Positions 32,624 through 42,105 of a stretch of 64,000 nucleotides of DNA are shown here, in pieces; within the stretch, counting starts at the first letter, position 1; each line of letters begins with the position of its first letter. The notes below the pieces were generated by a model. That model made no database searches. It worked only from the letters and a program-made list of their open reading frames with translations, and was not told where the DNA came from. Made by a program: the position numbers and the translations under genes. The stretch comes from Asanoa ishikariensis (GTDB lineage Bacteria; Actinomycetota; Actinomycetes; Mycobacteriales; Micromonosporaceae), in NCBI RefSeq assembly GCF_900107455.1, contig NZ_FNQB01000005.1, positions 1-64,000 of the forward strand, given 5' to 3'.

Positions 32624-33871
32624 GTGACGGCCGCCTTCGGACTCGCCGGCGCTCTGTGCGGCGTCCTCACCGCGCGGATCCCGGCGCTGATGGACGAGCA
32701 CGCTATCTCGCCGAGCCAGTTGGGCGGCGTGCTGTTTCTGTGGGGCCTCGGCGCGGTGGTCAGCACCCAGGCGCTGCGGTGGGTCATGGCACGCACGGGC
32801 AGCGCACCGGTGTTACGCGTGGCGGCGCCGGCGTATGCGATGGCATTGGCCCTCGTCGCCTGCGCGCCGACCTACGGAACGCTGCTCGCCGCCGTCACCG
32901 TGTTCGGGATGGGCCTGGGCGCGGTGGACGTCGCCGCCAACTCACAGGGCTCTGCCACCGAGCGGGCGTACGGGCGTCCGATCGTCGCCGGCATCCACGC
33001 GGGCTGGCCCGTCGGCGCCGGGGCCGGCGGCCTGATCGCCGCGTTCTGCGCCCACCTCGGCGTCCCGTACACGCAGACTCTCGTCGGCGCCGCGGTGCTC
33101 GCGCTGCCGGTGGCGGTGGTGCTGGGCCGGACACTGCTCCACACCCGCCCGCCACCCCTGGCCGGCCGTACGCGCGGACGAACCCGCCCGGTCGTCTACG
33201 GGTTGGGCGTCATCGCGTTCTCCGCGCTCGCGATCGAGGTCGCGGTCACCGACTGGACCGGCGTGCTGCTGCACGGCGGTCTCGGCACGTCCCAGGCCGT
33301 CGCCGCGCTCGCGTATCCGATGTTCCAGGCGGGCCTCCTGACCGGTCGGGTCGTGGCCGACCGGCTCCGCACCCGGCTGGGCGCGCGAGCGGTGCTCGTC
33401 TGGGCCGGCGCCCTCACCGCGGGATTCCTGGCCGTGACCTCCGCCTCGCAAGCGCTCGTCGTGCTCGCCGGCATCTACGGCGTCGGCGTCGCCATCAGCC
33501 CGGTGCTGCCGCTGGCCTTCTCCCTCGCCGGCAGCAGCGACGCTCAGAGCAGTGACGCGGTCATCGCCCAGCTCGGCGTCATCGCGTACGCCGGTGTGCT
33601 CGCCAGCCCAGCGATGATCGGCGTCCTCGCCGGCGCGTCGACGCTTCGGCTGGCGCTGGTCGTGGTCGCCGTCGCGCTCGGCGCGGCCATCGTGCTGGCG
33701 GGTCTGCTCCTGCCCATCGATCGTGCCGACGCCCGGCTGCGCGTCGGTGGCCTTCCCCAGCAGGCGAGGCGCGTCTCGGCTCCGTCCACGCTCAGCGCAG
33801 GAGCTCCGTCAGTGTCGCCAGCCACGCGGCCGGCTCGTCAAGGTGAGCGTCGTGTCCGGCGTCAGGGATGA
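32624..33871 (+). CDS. MFS transporter (YbjJ-like)
   Basis: 415 residues starting at GTG (32624) with agga just upstream; a stop codon at 32588 rules out a much longer N-terminus. The first span is directly followed by LTARIPALMDEHAISPSQLGG, a pattern seen in the YbjJ group, and about 12 spans follow. The last 40 residues are hydrophilic and overlap 80 bp with the convergent hydrolase gene, so the true C-terminus may be of little importance. Probable exporter of unknown substrate. Confidence 0.8.
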   Translation: MTAAFGLAGALCGVLTARIPALMDEHAISPSQLGGVLFLWGLGAVVSTQALRWVMARTGSAPVLRVAAPAYAMALALVACAPTYGTLLAAVTVFGMGLGAVDVAANSQGSATERAYGRPIVAGIHAGWPVGAGAGGLIAAFCAHLGVPYTQTLVGAAVLALPVAVVLGRTLLHTRPPPLAGRTRGRTRPVVYGLGVIAFSALAIEVAVTDWTGVLLHGGLGTSQAVAALAYPMFQAGLLTGRVVADRLRTRLGARAVLVWAGALTAGFLAVTSASQALVVLAGIYGVGVAISPVLPLAFSLAGSSDAQSSDAVIAQLGVIAYAGVLASPAMIGVLAGASTLRLALVVVAVALGAAIVLAGLLLPIDRADARLRVGGLPQQARRVSAPSTLSAGAPSVSPATRPARQGERRVRRQG

Positions 33872-34589
33872 CGACGTGGTCGACATCAGGACGCATCGCG
33901 AGCATCCGGTCCACCTCGTTGTCCGGCACGGTGCCTCGGCTCCCGCGTACCAGCGTCGTCCTCGCCGTGATCCGCGCCCACTCCAACCAGCGTGCGCGAG
34001 CGGCCACCGCACCGATCGCCTTCGCCATGATGTCGGCGTCGAAGCGCGGCCAGAGGCCGTCGGGACGCTTCTCGAGATCCCGCGCCCACGCGGCGGCGAT
34101 CGCCGTCCCGCCGAGGAACGTGACGGCCGTCTCCGCATCAGGAAAGGGGACGGGCCACGAGGCGAACCACGTCCCGAGGCGCTGCGGGTAGTCCCGGTCG
34201 GCCCCGCCGCCGACGCCACCTTCCAGGAGCACGAGCCGCTTGACCCGGTCCGGATGCCACGCCGCGGTGAGCAGGGCCGTGTGGGCGCCCATCGACTGCC
34301 CGACCAGCGTCACGTGCGCGACGTCGGCACCGCCGAGAGCGTCGAGCACGGCCAGAACGTCGGCGACATACGCCTCTCGTGACACATCGGACGGCCGCCG
34401 CGTGCTGTCGCCGTGCCCGCGCTGGTCGAAGGCGATGACCCGGTGGTCCGCCACGAGCGCCTGTGCGGTCGGAGCCAGCTCGCCGGCGCTGCCGGCGAGC
34501 CCGTGCAGCAACACCACCAGGCCGTCGCCGACGCCGCCGTGCCGGCACGAGAGCGTGACTCCTCCGCTTTCCACGCGAGCTGTTCTCAC
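33792..34589 (-). CDS. Alpha/beta hydrolase
   Basis: 265 residues starting at GTG (34589). It has the oxyanion HGLAGSAGE, the dipeptide-like DQRGHGDSTR, the nucleophile elbow VGQSMGAH, and the catalytic histidine in PDAGHDAHLDEP. This is the classical esterase/lactonase/haloalkane-type fold; the substrate is not predictable. It overlaps the end of the MFS gene on the other strand and is divergent from the GH3 lipoprotein gene. Confidence 0.88.
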   Translation of the reverse strand: MRTARVESGGVTLSCRHGGVGDGLVVLLHGLAGSAGELAPTAQALVADHRVIAFDQRGHGDSTRRPSDVSREAYVADVLAVLDALGGADVAHVTLVGQSMGAHTALLTAAWHPDRVKRLVLLEGGVGGGADRDYPQRLGTWFASWPVPFPDAETAVTFLGGTAIAAAWARDLEKRPDGLWPRFDADIMAKAIGAVAARARWLEWARITARTTLVRGSRGTVPDNEVDRMLAMRPDVDHVVIPDAGHDAHLDEPAAWLATLTELLR

Positions 34590-34661
34590 GACGGCAGCTA
34601 ACCACTGTGGAGCCCATCGATATGCGCGCTGCGTCCGGCGATCGGCCGTAGCGTGGATCGG

Positions 34662-35840
34662 ATGAAGGATGCATCCGTGACCCGGCGGCGGCTGCTCGCG
34701 GGCGTCGGCTCGGCCGTGGTGGCGGGTCTGGCGGGCTGCGGTTCCGGCAACGCCGAAACGCCCCCGCGACAGCCGGCGAGTCCGACACCGTCCCCGGCGG
34801 CCTCGCCGAGCAGCTTCGACGAGGCCGCCCTCCGGCGGAAGATTTCCAGCCTGCTCGTGGTCGGTTTCCGCGGCCAGACGGTCGACAACAACGACTGGAT
34901 CGTGAAGGCGGTCAAGAACGGCCTCGGCGGCGTCATCCTGTTCGACAAGGAACTGGAGACCAACGCCCCGCGCAACATCACCTCGCCGGCCCAGGTCACC
35001 GCGCTCGTGAAGAGCCTGCGAGACGCCGCACCCGGGCCGCTCATCGTGTCGATCGACCAGGAGGGCGGCCAGGTCGCCCGCCTGAACCCCAGCAACGGCT
35101 TCCCGGCGACGAAGTCGGAGGCCGAGATCGGGGCCCAGAACTCGCCGGCCGCGACCCGGGCCTGGGCTCAGCAGATCGTCGACAGCCTCAGGTCGATCGG
35201 CGTGAACCTCAACTACGCGCCGGTCGTCGACCTGAACCTGAACCCGAACAACCCGGCGATCGGCCAACTCGGCCGCAGCTTCTCCGCCAACACCGACGTC
35301 GTCGTCACGAACGCGACCGAGGAGATCCAGGTCCACCGGGCGGGCAAGGTCAAGACGTCGATCAAGCACTTCCCGGGCTTCGGCACGGCGACCGGCAACA
35401 CGGACTTCGACGTGGTCGACGTCAGCGCGACGTGGACGCGGGCCGAGCTCGTCCCGTTCCAACGGCTGATCAGCAGCGGAAACGCCGACTCGGTGCTGGT
35501 CGCCCACCTGCTCATCAAACAACTCGACCCAAACCTGCCGGCCTCGCTGTCACCGGCCGTCGTCACGAACCTGCTTCGCGGCCAGCTCGGCTTCAAGGGC
35601 CCGGCGGTCAGCGACGACATGCAGGCCGCCGCGATCACCAGGAGGTACGGCCTGGACGAGGCGGTCGCGCTCGGTCTGAAGGCCGGCCTCGACCTGCTCG
35701 TCTTCGCCAACCAGCAGGTGTACGACCCGAACGTCGTGGACGAGACCCTCGACAACGTCGTCAACCTGGTCCGCAACAAAACCCTCACCGAGGCCCAGAT
35801 CGACCAGGCCGTGGCGCGCGTCGACACCCTGCGCCCCTGA
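34662..35840 (+). CDS. GH3 beta-N-acetylhexosaminidase-like Tat lipoprotein
   Basis: 392 residues from the ATG at 34662 (GTG at 34653 also possible). The leader has a twin-arginine motif (TRRRLLAG) and a lipobox ending GLAGC, followed by a Pro/Ser-rich linker, so the enzyme is exported folded and anchored outside. The catalytic domain has VGFRGQTV, DQEGGQVARL, the KHFPGFG signature that places the acid/base His in NagZ-type enzymes, and the nucleophile aspartate in VSDDMQ. It should remove N-acetylglucosamine from peptidoglycan fragments or chitin-like sugars. Confidence 0.9.
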   Translation: MKDASVTRRRLLAGVGSAVVAGLAGCGSGNAETPPRQPASPTPSPAASPSSFDEAALRRKISSLLVVGFRGQTVDNNDWIVKAVKNGLGGVILFDKELETNAPRNITSPAQVTALVKSLRDAAPGPLIVSIDQEGGQVARLNPSNGFPATKSEAEIGAQNSPAATRAWAQQIVDSLRSIGVNLNYAPVVDLNLNPNNPAIGQLGRSFSANTDVVVTNATEEIQVHRAGKVKTSIKHFPGFGTATGNTDFDVVDVSATWTRAELVPFQRLISSGNADSVLVAHLLIKQLDPNLPASLSPAVVTNLLRGQLGFKGPAVSDDMQAAAITRRYGLDEAVALGLKAGLDLLVFANQQVYDPNVVDETLDNVVNLVRNKTLTEAQIDQAVARVDTLRP

Positions 35841-35871
35841 CTCTGACCCGTCGCGCGGTCGAATGCCCAGG

Positions 35872-38800
35872 TCACCGCCCTGATGGGTGCCCTGGGCTGA
35901 GGCGCACGTGGATGATTCCGAGTTCGGCGGCGGCGAAGACGCTGTTCGAAGGGCCGAGGACGATGTCGTGCGCCGCGGACGAGATGTCGATGGCGAAGTC
36001 GGGGTCCGAGTGGGCAACCGCGAGGCCCCGTAGGGTCCAGATCCGGATGAAGCCGCCGGTGCTGCCGGAGGCGATGATCGGTTGGCCGTCAAGCTGGCCG
36101 ATCGCGACCGCGTACACCGCGCCGGTGTGACCGGTCAAGGAAGCTCCGATCTGGTTGCCGGTGGCCGGGTCCCATATCCGCACGCTTCGGTCGCTGCTGC
36201 CCGAGACGATGATCGTGCGTCCACCGACATCACCGACCGCGACCGCGTGGACCTGATCGCTGTGGCCGACGAACGGGAAGCCGGTGCGGATGCCGGTGGC
36301 GATCTCCCAGAGCCGAACGGTGTGGTCATCGCTGGCGGTGGCGATGATCGGGCGGCCGTCGAGGTCGCCTGTCGCGATGGCGTTGACCGCAGCGCTGTGG
36401 CCGGTGAGCGGGTCGCCGATCAGGGTCCCGGTGGCGGCGCTCCAGATCCGCACTGTTCGGTCGTCGCTGCCGCTCGCGATGAACGGACGGCCGTCGAGGT
36501 CGCCGATGGCGATCGCCTTGACGGCGGCGGTGTGTCCGGTGAGCGGCTTGCCGACCGGCGTGCCCGTGGCGCCGTCCCAGATCCGCACCGTTCGGTCGTC
36601 GCTGCCGCTCGCGATGATCGGCTGGCCGTGAAGGTCACCGACGGCGACGGCGTTGACCACGGCGACGTGGCCGGTCAGTGGGTCGGCGATCGGTGCGCCC
36701 GTGGCCGCGTCCCAGATCCGCACGGTGCGGTCGTCGCTGCCGCTCGCCACGATCGGGCGGCCGTCGAGGTCGCCGATGGCGATGGCGTTGACCGAGGCGG
36801 TGTGGCCGGCGAAGGACGAACCGACCGGCGCGCGGGTCGCGGCGTCCCATACCTGGACCGTGCGGTCGCTGCTGTTCGAGACGATGATCGGCCGGCCCTC
36901 TAGGTCACCGACCGCTACCGCGTCTACCGAGCCGGCGTTCCCGGTGAGCGGCTCGCCGATCGCCGCACCGGTCGCGGGGTCCCACACGCGGACGGTCCCG
37001 TCGACGCCGCCGGAGACGATGATCGGGCGATCATCGAGGTGACCGACCGCGACGGCGTACACCGCACCGGTGTGGCCGGTGAGCGGCGTGCCGATCGGGG
37101 CTCCCGTAGCGGCGTCCCACATCCGGATGGTCCGGTCGGCGCCGCACGAGACGATCATCGGGCGGCCGTCGAGCTGACCGATCGCCAGCGCGTGGACCTC
37201 GTCGGAGTGACCGGCGATCGGGAGGCCGATCGAGGCGCCGGTGGCGGCGTCCCACACCCGCACGGTTCCGTCACGCCCGCCGGACACGATGATCGCTCGA
37301 TCGTGCAGTCGACCGACCGTCGCCGACTGAACGCCGCGGGCGTGGCCGGCGAGCGGTTGGCCGATCGGGGCTCCGGTGCCGGCGTCCCACACGCGCACGG
37401 TGCCGTCACCGCCGCCGGACACGATGATCGGCCGGCCGTCGCTCTGACCGATGGCCACCGCGTTGACCAAGCCGGTGTGACCGGCGAGCGCCTCGCCGAT
37501 CGGGGCACCGGTGGCGATGTCCCAACGCCGCACAGTTCCATCGTCACTGCCGGAGACGACGATGGGACGGCCGTCGAGTTCACCGACCGCGACCGTGCGG
37601 ACCCAGTCGGTGTGTCCGATGAGCGGTTCGCCGATCGGGGCGCCGGTGGCGGCGTTCCACATCCGCAGCGTCTGGTCGTCGCTGCCGGAGACGATGATCG
37701 GTCGGCCGTCGAACTGACCGACCGCGACGGCGTGCACCTCCTCGGCGTGCCCGGCGAAGGGATCGCTGATCGGGTTGTCAGTGGCGCTGTCCCAGACGCG
37801 CACGGTGCGGTCGCTGCCGCCGGACACGATGATCGGGCGGCCGTCGAGTTCGCCGACGGCGACGGCGCGGACCCAGTCGGTGTGGCCGGCCAGTGGTTCG
37901 CCGATCGGGTTGCCGGTTGTCGCGTCCCAGATGCGGACGGTTCGGTCGCTGCTGCCGGAGACGATGATCGGGCGGCCGTCGAGCTGGCCGATCGCGACCG
38001 CGTTGACCCACCCGGTGTTGCCTGCGAGAGGTTCGCCGATCGGGTTGCCGGTTGTCGCGTCCCAGATGCGGACGGTTCGGTCGCTGCTGCCGGAGACGAT
38101 GATCGGGCGGCCGTCGAGCTGACCGACCGCTACCGCGTTGACATCGCCGGTGTGATCGGACATCGGCTGGCCGACGAGGGTGCCGGTGGTCGGGTCCCAG
38201 ACCCGCACTGTTCGATCGTCGCTGCCGGAGACGATGACCGGTCGGCCGTCGAGTTCGCCGACGGCGACGGCGCGGACCCAGTCGGTGTGGCCGGCCAGTG
38301 GTTCGCCGATCGGGTTGCCGGTTGTCGCGTCCCAGATGCGGACGGTTCGGTCGCTGCTGCCGGAGACGATGATCGGGCGGCCGTCGAGCTGACCGACGGT
38401 CACCGAGTTGACTTCGCGGGCGTGGCCGGCGAGCACACCGCCGATCGGGTCGCCGGTTGTCGCGTCCCACACCCGGACGGTTCGGTCGCTGCTGCCGGAG
38501 ACGATGATCGGGCGGCCGTCGAGTTGGCCGACCGCCACGGCGTACACGGAAGCGGTGTGACCGGCGAGTGGGTCGCTGATCGGGGTGCCGGTGGCCGCGT
38601 CCCACACCCGCACCGTTCCGTCGCCGCTGCCGGAGACGATCGCCAGGCGTCCGTTGAGGTTGCCGGTGACCACCGCGCTCACCAGGTCTGTGTGACCGAT
38701 GAGGGTTTGGTGGGGTGGTTGCAGACGCCACGAGGCCCAGGCGGTCGCGAACGGCAGCGGCAGGCCACTGCCGGTGATAGCCGCGGCAAGGCCAGGTGCT

Positions 38801-41085
38801 CTCGCGCACCGGGCCGCGAGTTGAAGATATGCGGCGCGGTGGCGGTTCGACGCGGTGCGGATGCGCGTGGCCGCTCGGCGGTAGGCGTCGGCCGTCGCGT
38901 GTCCGTCGGCGGTGCGGATGTGCGGAAGGGCGGCTGACAACGGTGCTTGGGGAGTGTCAAGCAGGAACCGGGGTTGCGCCACGAGGTCGTCAAGGCGACT
39001 GGAGCCGGCCGCGTGGGTGGCGATGGTCGCGGCCGTGTAGGGATGAGCCCTCGCCCAATCGGTGGTGCCGTCGGGCAGTCTCGGGACGCGCCGGGTGAGG
39101 ACGTCGACGATCGCGGCCTGGTCGGCTTCGATGTCTCGTGCGGCGCGCAGGTGTTCGGCGAGGGACTCGTGATGGAGGCGGTACACCGAGCGGGTGCCGA
39201 GCGTGGTTTCGATGACGTAATAGCCGGCTTCCTTCATCAGCCAGTCGAGATCACCGTTGCCGCACGGGCGGCCGGTGAGCGTGCGCACCAGTTCGGGCCA
39301 CAGGTCCTCCCACGGCAAGCCGCTGGTCTGGGCGTACGCGAGCGGAAGAAGGAGGTCCCGCGCCCGTGGGGCTTGGTGGGTGAGGCGCTGGGAGAGGTCC
39401 TGACTCATCGCCTCGGCGGCTTCGCGGGGCAGCTCGACGCGCCAGGTCGGATCGTGCGGGTTGGTCACCGCGGCCGCGCGGAGGGCCAGGCTCTGGGCGG
39501 TGATGAACGCGACGAGGAACGAGTCGCCCGCGTTGGCGGCAACGGCGTCGGCGACGGCGTCCAGATAGGCGGCCGAGCGTCCACGGTAGGGCGAGGCGTC
39601 GGTGAGCGCGGTCAAGCAGGCCCGGGCGTACTGACGAACACTGTCCGGGTCAGCGAAACCGGGCTTGTCGAGGTCGAGCAGTTGCGCCTGCTGACCCAGA
39701 CCATCGACCAGATGTGTGCGGGTGCCGAGCAGCAGGCGCAACGGTGTCCGTCCGGCGGCGGCTACGAGTGGGGCGAGGACCTGGTCCACCACCGGCGACC
39801 CGACCCCGGCGAGGTCTTTGCCGGGCGCGACGGCTTCGTCGATCGCGTCGATGATGACAACGATGCGCGTTCTGCCTTCCGGCAGGCGGCGAAGCAGTGC
39901 ACCGACGGAGTCCACCGCGGCGATGTCGTCGACTTCGCACGCCTCGGCCAGTGCGGACAGGAGGTCCTGTGGAGTGTGACCCCGGGCGTGGATGAAACGG
40001 TCGATCACTCGAGGCGGGGGGATGGTGTCGGCGGGCAGCAGGTGAAGGTTCGGCACGCGCCCGCGGCGTTGGGCATCGCCGAGCACGTCGAGGCGACCCA
40101 GCAGTGCCGATTTGCCTGACCCGGGGCCGCCGGTCACGATCAGCGTCGCGGGGCCGGTGCCGCTGAGCCATCGATTGACGGTTCGCAGCGCGGCGTGTCT
40201 GCCGGTGAACAACCACAGGTCGTCCCGAACGGCGGGGCCATCGAGACCTTGGGCGCGTGGCATGACGTGGTCGTGACGCTCGCGCTCGCGTGCCTGCCGT
40301 TGATGTTGCCGGGCGCGTGCTTGCTGATCGAGGTCCGCGTACCAGTTCTTGAAGCGTGGGTTCGGAAAGAACTCTCCCGCGCGCTCGCCGATGAACATCA
40401 ACTGTGCGTGCTGATGCAGCGGTGTGTTGTCGTTGACGGCAAGGACGACGGCGTCGAGTGGCAGGTACGGTATCTCGCGTCCGCCGACAGAGGTGTCATG
40501 GCCTATGGCGGCAGCCAACGCGCGGGTAAAGGCGCCCGCCGTCGCGGATTCGTAGTTTCGTGCGGCGCCGATCACGGCCACGGAAGGCGTGCCGGCCAGG
40601 GCTCGCAGCCGATCCAGGAAGGCAGCCGCGTTGGCACCCATGAGGCCTGCTGCCGCAGCGCTGTAGCAGGTGTCGAGAATGATCAGCAGTTGTTGACCGG
40701 TCACCTCTCCGGGTTCCTGGCTGTCGAGCAGCTTGCCGGTCAAGTCGCCGGCTCGCACCGATTGATAGGTGACATCAGTCGTGTCGGCCATCGGCAGAAG
40801 CAGATCGGTGCCGTGCCCAATGCCGTGACCGGTGTAGTAGACAACCACCACGTCGGTGGGGCGTCGATCCTCGGAACGCAGGAACTCGCGAAGCTGATCC
40901 TGGAAAGGCCGAGCCCCCAGCCCGAGACCGAAGCCGGGCACCACCTCATAGCCGATGCCGGCGAACAGCTCCCGCGCGCGCCAGAGCTCCTCGGCCAGTT
41001 CCGGACGATCGTCCAGATTCACCTCTGGCTGGTAGGTGATCGTTGCCGCGCCGATGAAGTATCGCCGTGGCTGGGGGGTCGCCAT
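35872..41085 (-). CDS. Caspase-NTPase-WD40 giant protein (metacaspase STAND type)
   Basis: 1737 residues. Residues 1-250 form a caspase-like (C14) domain with the catalytic dyad His87 (YYTGHGI) and Cys140 (LDTCYS). Residues about 290-620 form a NACHT/AAA-type NTPase with Walker A GGPGSGKSALL (Lys325) and Walker B RIVVIIDAIDEA. A helical linker follows, and residues 798-1697 are 20 WD40 repeats of exactly 45 residues each, enough for nearly three seven-bladed propellers. STAND proteins of this form sense a target or signal through their repeats and then activate the protease. It starts 12 bp after an alpha/beta hydrolase gene and faces two TIR genes, which suggests an immune or programmed-death role. 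No defence function is proven by sequence alone. Confidence 0.92.
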   Translation of the reverse strand: MATPQPRRYFIGAATITYQPEVNLDDRPELAEELWRARELFAGIGYEVVPGFGLGLGARPFQDQLREFLRSEDRRPTDVVVVYYTGHGIGHGTDLLLPMADTTDVTYQSVRAGDLTGKLLDSQEPGEVTGQQLLIILDTCYSAAAAGLMGANAAAFLDRLRALAGTPSVAVIGAARNYESATAGAFTRALAAAIGHDTSVGGREIPYLPLDAVVLAVNDNTPLHQHAQLMFIGERAGEFFPNPRFKNWYADLDQQARARQHQRQARERERHDHVMPRAQGLDGPAVRDDLWLFTGRHAALRTVNRWLSGTGPATLIVTGGPGSGKSALLGRLDVLGDAQRRGRVPNLHLLPADTIPPPRVIDRFIHARGHTPQDLLSALAEACEVDDIAAVDSVGALLRRLPEGRTRIVVIIDAIDEAVAPGKDLAGVGSPVVDQVLAPLVAAAGRTPLRLLLGTRTHLVDGLGQQAQLLDLDKPGFADPDSVRQYARACLTALTDASPYRGRSAAYLDAVADAVAANAGDSFLVAFITAQSLALRAAAVTNPHDPTWRVELPREAAEAMSQDLSQRLTHQAPRARDLLLPLAYAQTSGLPWEDLWPELVRTLTGRPCGNGDLDWLMKEAGYYVIETTLGTRSVYRLHHESLAEHLRAARDIEADQAAIVDVLTRRVPRLPDGTTDWARAHPYTAATIATHAAGSSRLDDLVAQPRFLLDTPQAPLSAALPHIRTADGHATADAYRRAATRIRTASNRHRAAYLQLAARCARAPGLAAAITGSGLPLPFATAWASWRLQPPHQTLIGHTDLVSAVVTGNLNGRLAIVSGSGDGTVRVWDAATGTPISDPLAGHTASVYAVAVGQLDGRPIIVSGSSDRTVRVWDATTGDPIGGVLAGHAREVNSVTVGQLDGRPIIVSGSSDRTVRIWDATTGNPIGEPLAGHTDWVRAVAVGELDGRPVIVSGSDDRTVRVWDPTTGTLVGQPMSDHTGDVNAVAVGQLDGRPIIVSGSSDRTVRIWDATTGNPIGEPLAGNTGWVNAVAIGQLDGRPIIVSGSSDRTVRIWDATTGNPIGEPLAGHTDWVRAVAVGELDGRPIIVSGGSDRTVRVWDSATDNPISDPFAGHAEEVHAVAVGQFDGRPIIVSGSDDQTLRMWNAATGAPIGEPLIGHTDWVRTVAVGELDGRPIVVSGSDDGTVRRWDIATGAPIGEALAGHTGLVNAVAIGQSDGRPIIVSGGGDGTVRVWDAGTGAPIGQPLAGHARGVQSATVGRLHDRAIIVSGGRDGTVRVWDAATGASIGLPIAGHSDEVHALAIGQLDGRPMIVSCGADRTIRMWDAATGAPIGTPLTGHTGAVYAVAVGHLDDRPIIVSGGVDGTVRVWDPATGAAIGEPLTGNAGSVDAVAVGDLEGRPIIVSNSSDRTVQVWDAATRAPVGSSFAGHTASVNAIAIGDLDGRPIVASGSDDRTVRIWDAATGAPIADPLTGHVAVVNAVAVGDLHGQPIIASGSDDRTVRIWDGATGTPVGKPLTGHTAAVKAIAIGDLDGRPFIASGSDDRTVRIWSAATGTLIGDPLTGHSAAVNAIATGDLDGRPIIATASDDHTVRLWEIATGIRTGFPFVGHSDQVHAVAVGDVGGRTIIVSGSSDRSVRIWDPATGNQIGASLTGHTGAVYAVAIGQLDGQPIIASGSTGGFIRIWTLRGLAVAHSDPDFAIDISSAAHDIVLGPSNSVFAAAELGIIHVRLSPGHPSGR
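35995..38694 (-). repeat. Array of twenty 135-bp WD40-coding units
   Basis: The units are the same length with no indels, and several are nearly identical in DNA. A block of roughly 145 bp starting near 37846 recurs at 38251, exactly three units away. The array codes for the propellers of the caspase protein and is likely maintained and altered by recombination between units. Confidence 0.9.
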
Positions 41086-41097
41086 CCGACAATCCCG

Positions 41098-41961
41098 TCA
41101 GCGCAGCCCGGCCAGGACCGCGGCGCCGGTCTCCGCGGCCGACAGGTAGCGCTCCGCCGCGTGGCCCGAGACGCCGTTGCTGATGGCCACGTCGACGACG
41201 CGCTCGCCGAACACCGCCCGGAGCCGCGGTTGCAGCGCTACGAAGTCTCCGTCGTCATTGATGTTCACCCACCGGCTCACGCCCGGCCACACGCCGAGCG
41301 GCGCCCCCGCCCCGCTGCTCGGCTGCGGTCGCAGCCGGTGCAGGACGACATGCGGAACTCCCAGCGGGGAACCCAGCGTCACCAGATCCGTCACATTCGG
41401 GTGCTGTCGCGTGCACAATCCTTCGTACGCCAGGACGGAGCCGAGTGAATGCGCCACCACGACGCGGGTATCCGCGTCGATCGCTTCAGCGAACCGTTTC
41501 TGAATCGCCTGCCGCGTCTCGGCATCGGTGAAATATGTGCTGACCTGCTTCAACCACCACACCAATGTGCGCTCCGCGACCCGCGCCAGAAAGCGCGACC
41601 CGGCAAGGGCCAACAGAGCTGCCCGCGACGACGCCCGCGCCCCGAGGGTGCGACCGTCGGGCGGGGGCACTCCCGGATCTATCTCCGCCGCACGCTTCCA
41701 CCATGCCAACAGCAGCTCGGTCTCGAGGCCGTCGTCGACATCGTCCGCTGTCAGCGGGGGGCCATCACCGCCGAGAAACCTGCCAGACGGACGAAAGATA
41801 TCCCCGTAGGCCACGTAGCCGATGTCGTCTGTGGTCAGGATTCCGCGGGCGCCGCCAGCGAGCTCCACGCCACCGCGCAGCGCCGGTCCCCATGTCTGGG
41901 CCAATTGTGGGCCAGTGATGAAGGTATTCGAGATTCCATGAACGACGACGACTCGGCTCAC
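41098..41961 (-). CDS. Alpha/beta hydrolase (lipase-like) of the caspase operon
   Basis: 287 residues starting at GTG (41961); the open frame reaches 42060 but would run into the TIR promoter region. The oxyanion strand VVVVHGIS and the nucleophile elbow VVVAHSLGSVLAYEGL are clear, and a histidine near the end (VSGHAAERYL) may complete the triad. It resembles PGAP1/lipase-type hydrolases often found beside caspase and STAND genes. It is the first gene of the leftward operon, 12 bp ahead of the caspase gene. It could be an effector that attacks membrane lipids. Confidence 0.8.
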   Translation of the reverse strand: MSRVVVVHGISNTFITGPQLAQTWGPALRGGVELAGGARGILTTDDIGYVAYGDIFRPSGRFLGGDGPPLTADDVDDGLETELLLAWWKRAAEIDPGVPPPDGRTLGARASSRAALLALAGSRFLARVAERTLVWWLKQVSTYFTDAETRQAIQKRFAEAIDADTRVVVAHSLGSVLAYEGLCTRQHPNVTDLVTLGSPLGVPHVVLHRLRPQPSSGAGAPLGVWPGVSRWVNINDDGDFVALQPRLRAVFGERVVDVAISNGVSGHAAERYLSAAETGAAVLAGLR

Positions 41962-42105
41962 AGGTCCAGAGCATAGGGCCAACGCGGTCCGGAAGGCTGC
42001 GCTCAATCGGTCGATAGATTTCGGCCACGAGGTTGACACTTCGGTGCTGGCCCGCCTCAATCTAGTCTTGGTTCGCGACTCAATCGGACGTGGGAGATCG
42101 ACATC
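41962..42105. promoter_or_regulatory. Bidirectional promoter region between the hydrolase-caspase and TIR operons
   Basis: 144 bp separate the two divergent starts. The TIR gene has a gggag ribosome site ending nine bases before its GTG. No clear palindrome or -35/-10 pair stands out. Confidence 0.4.

Noticed and set aside
35995-38694. Regularly spaced repeats that could be taken for a minisatellite or CRISPR-like array
   Set aside because: The 135-bp period is a multiple of three, the units code for WD40 blades without interruption, and there are no short repeats with unique spacers.
37039-38937. A 632-codon open frame on the plus strand opposite the WD40 array, repetitive and Gly/Asp/Val-rich
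   Set aside because: It is the mirror of the regular WD40-coding repeats in a GC-rich genome; no start signal, no domain, and the minus-strand reading gives textbook WD40 motifs.
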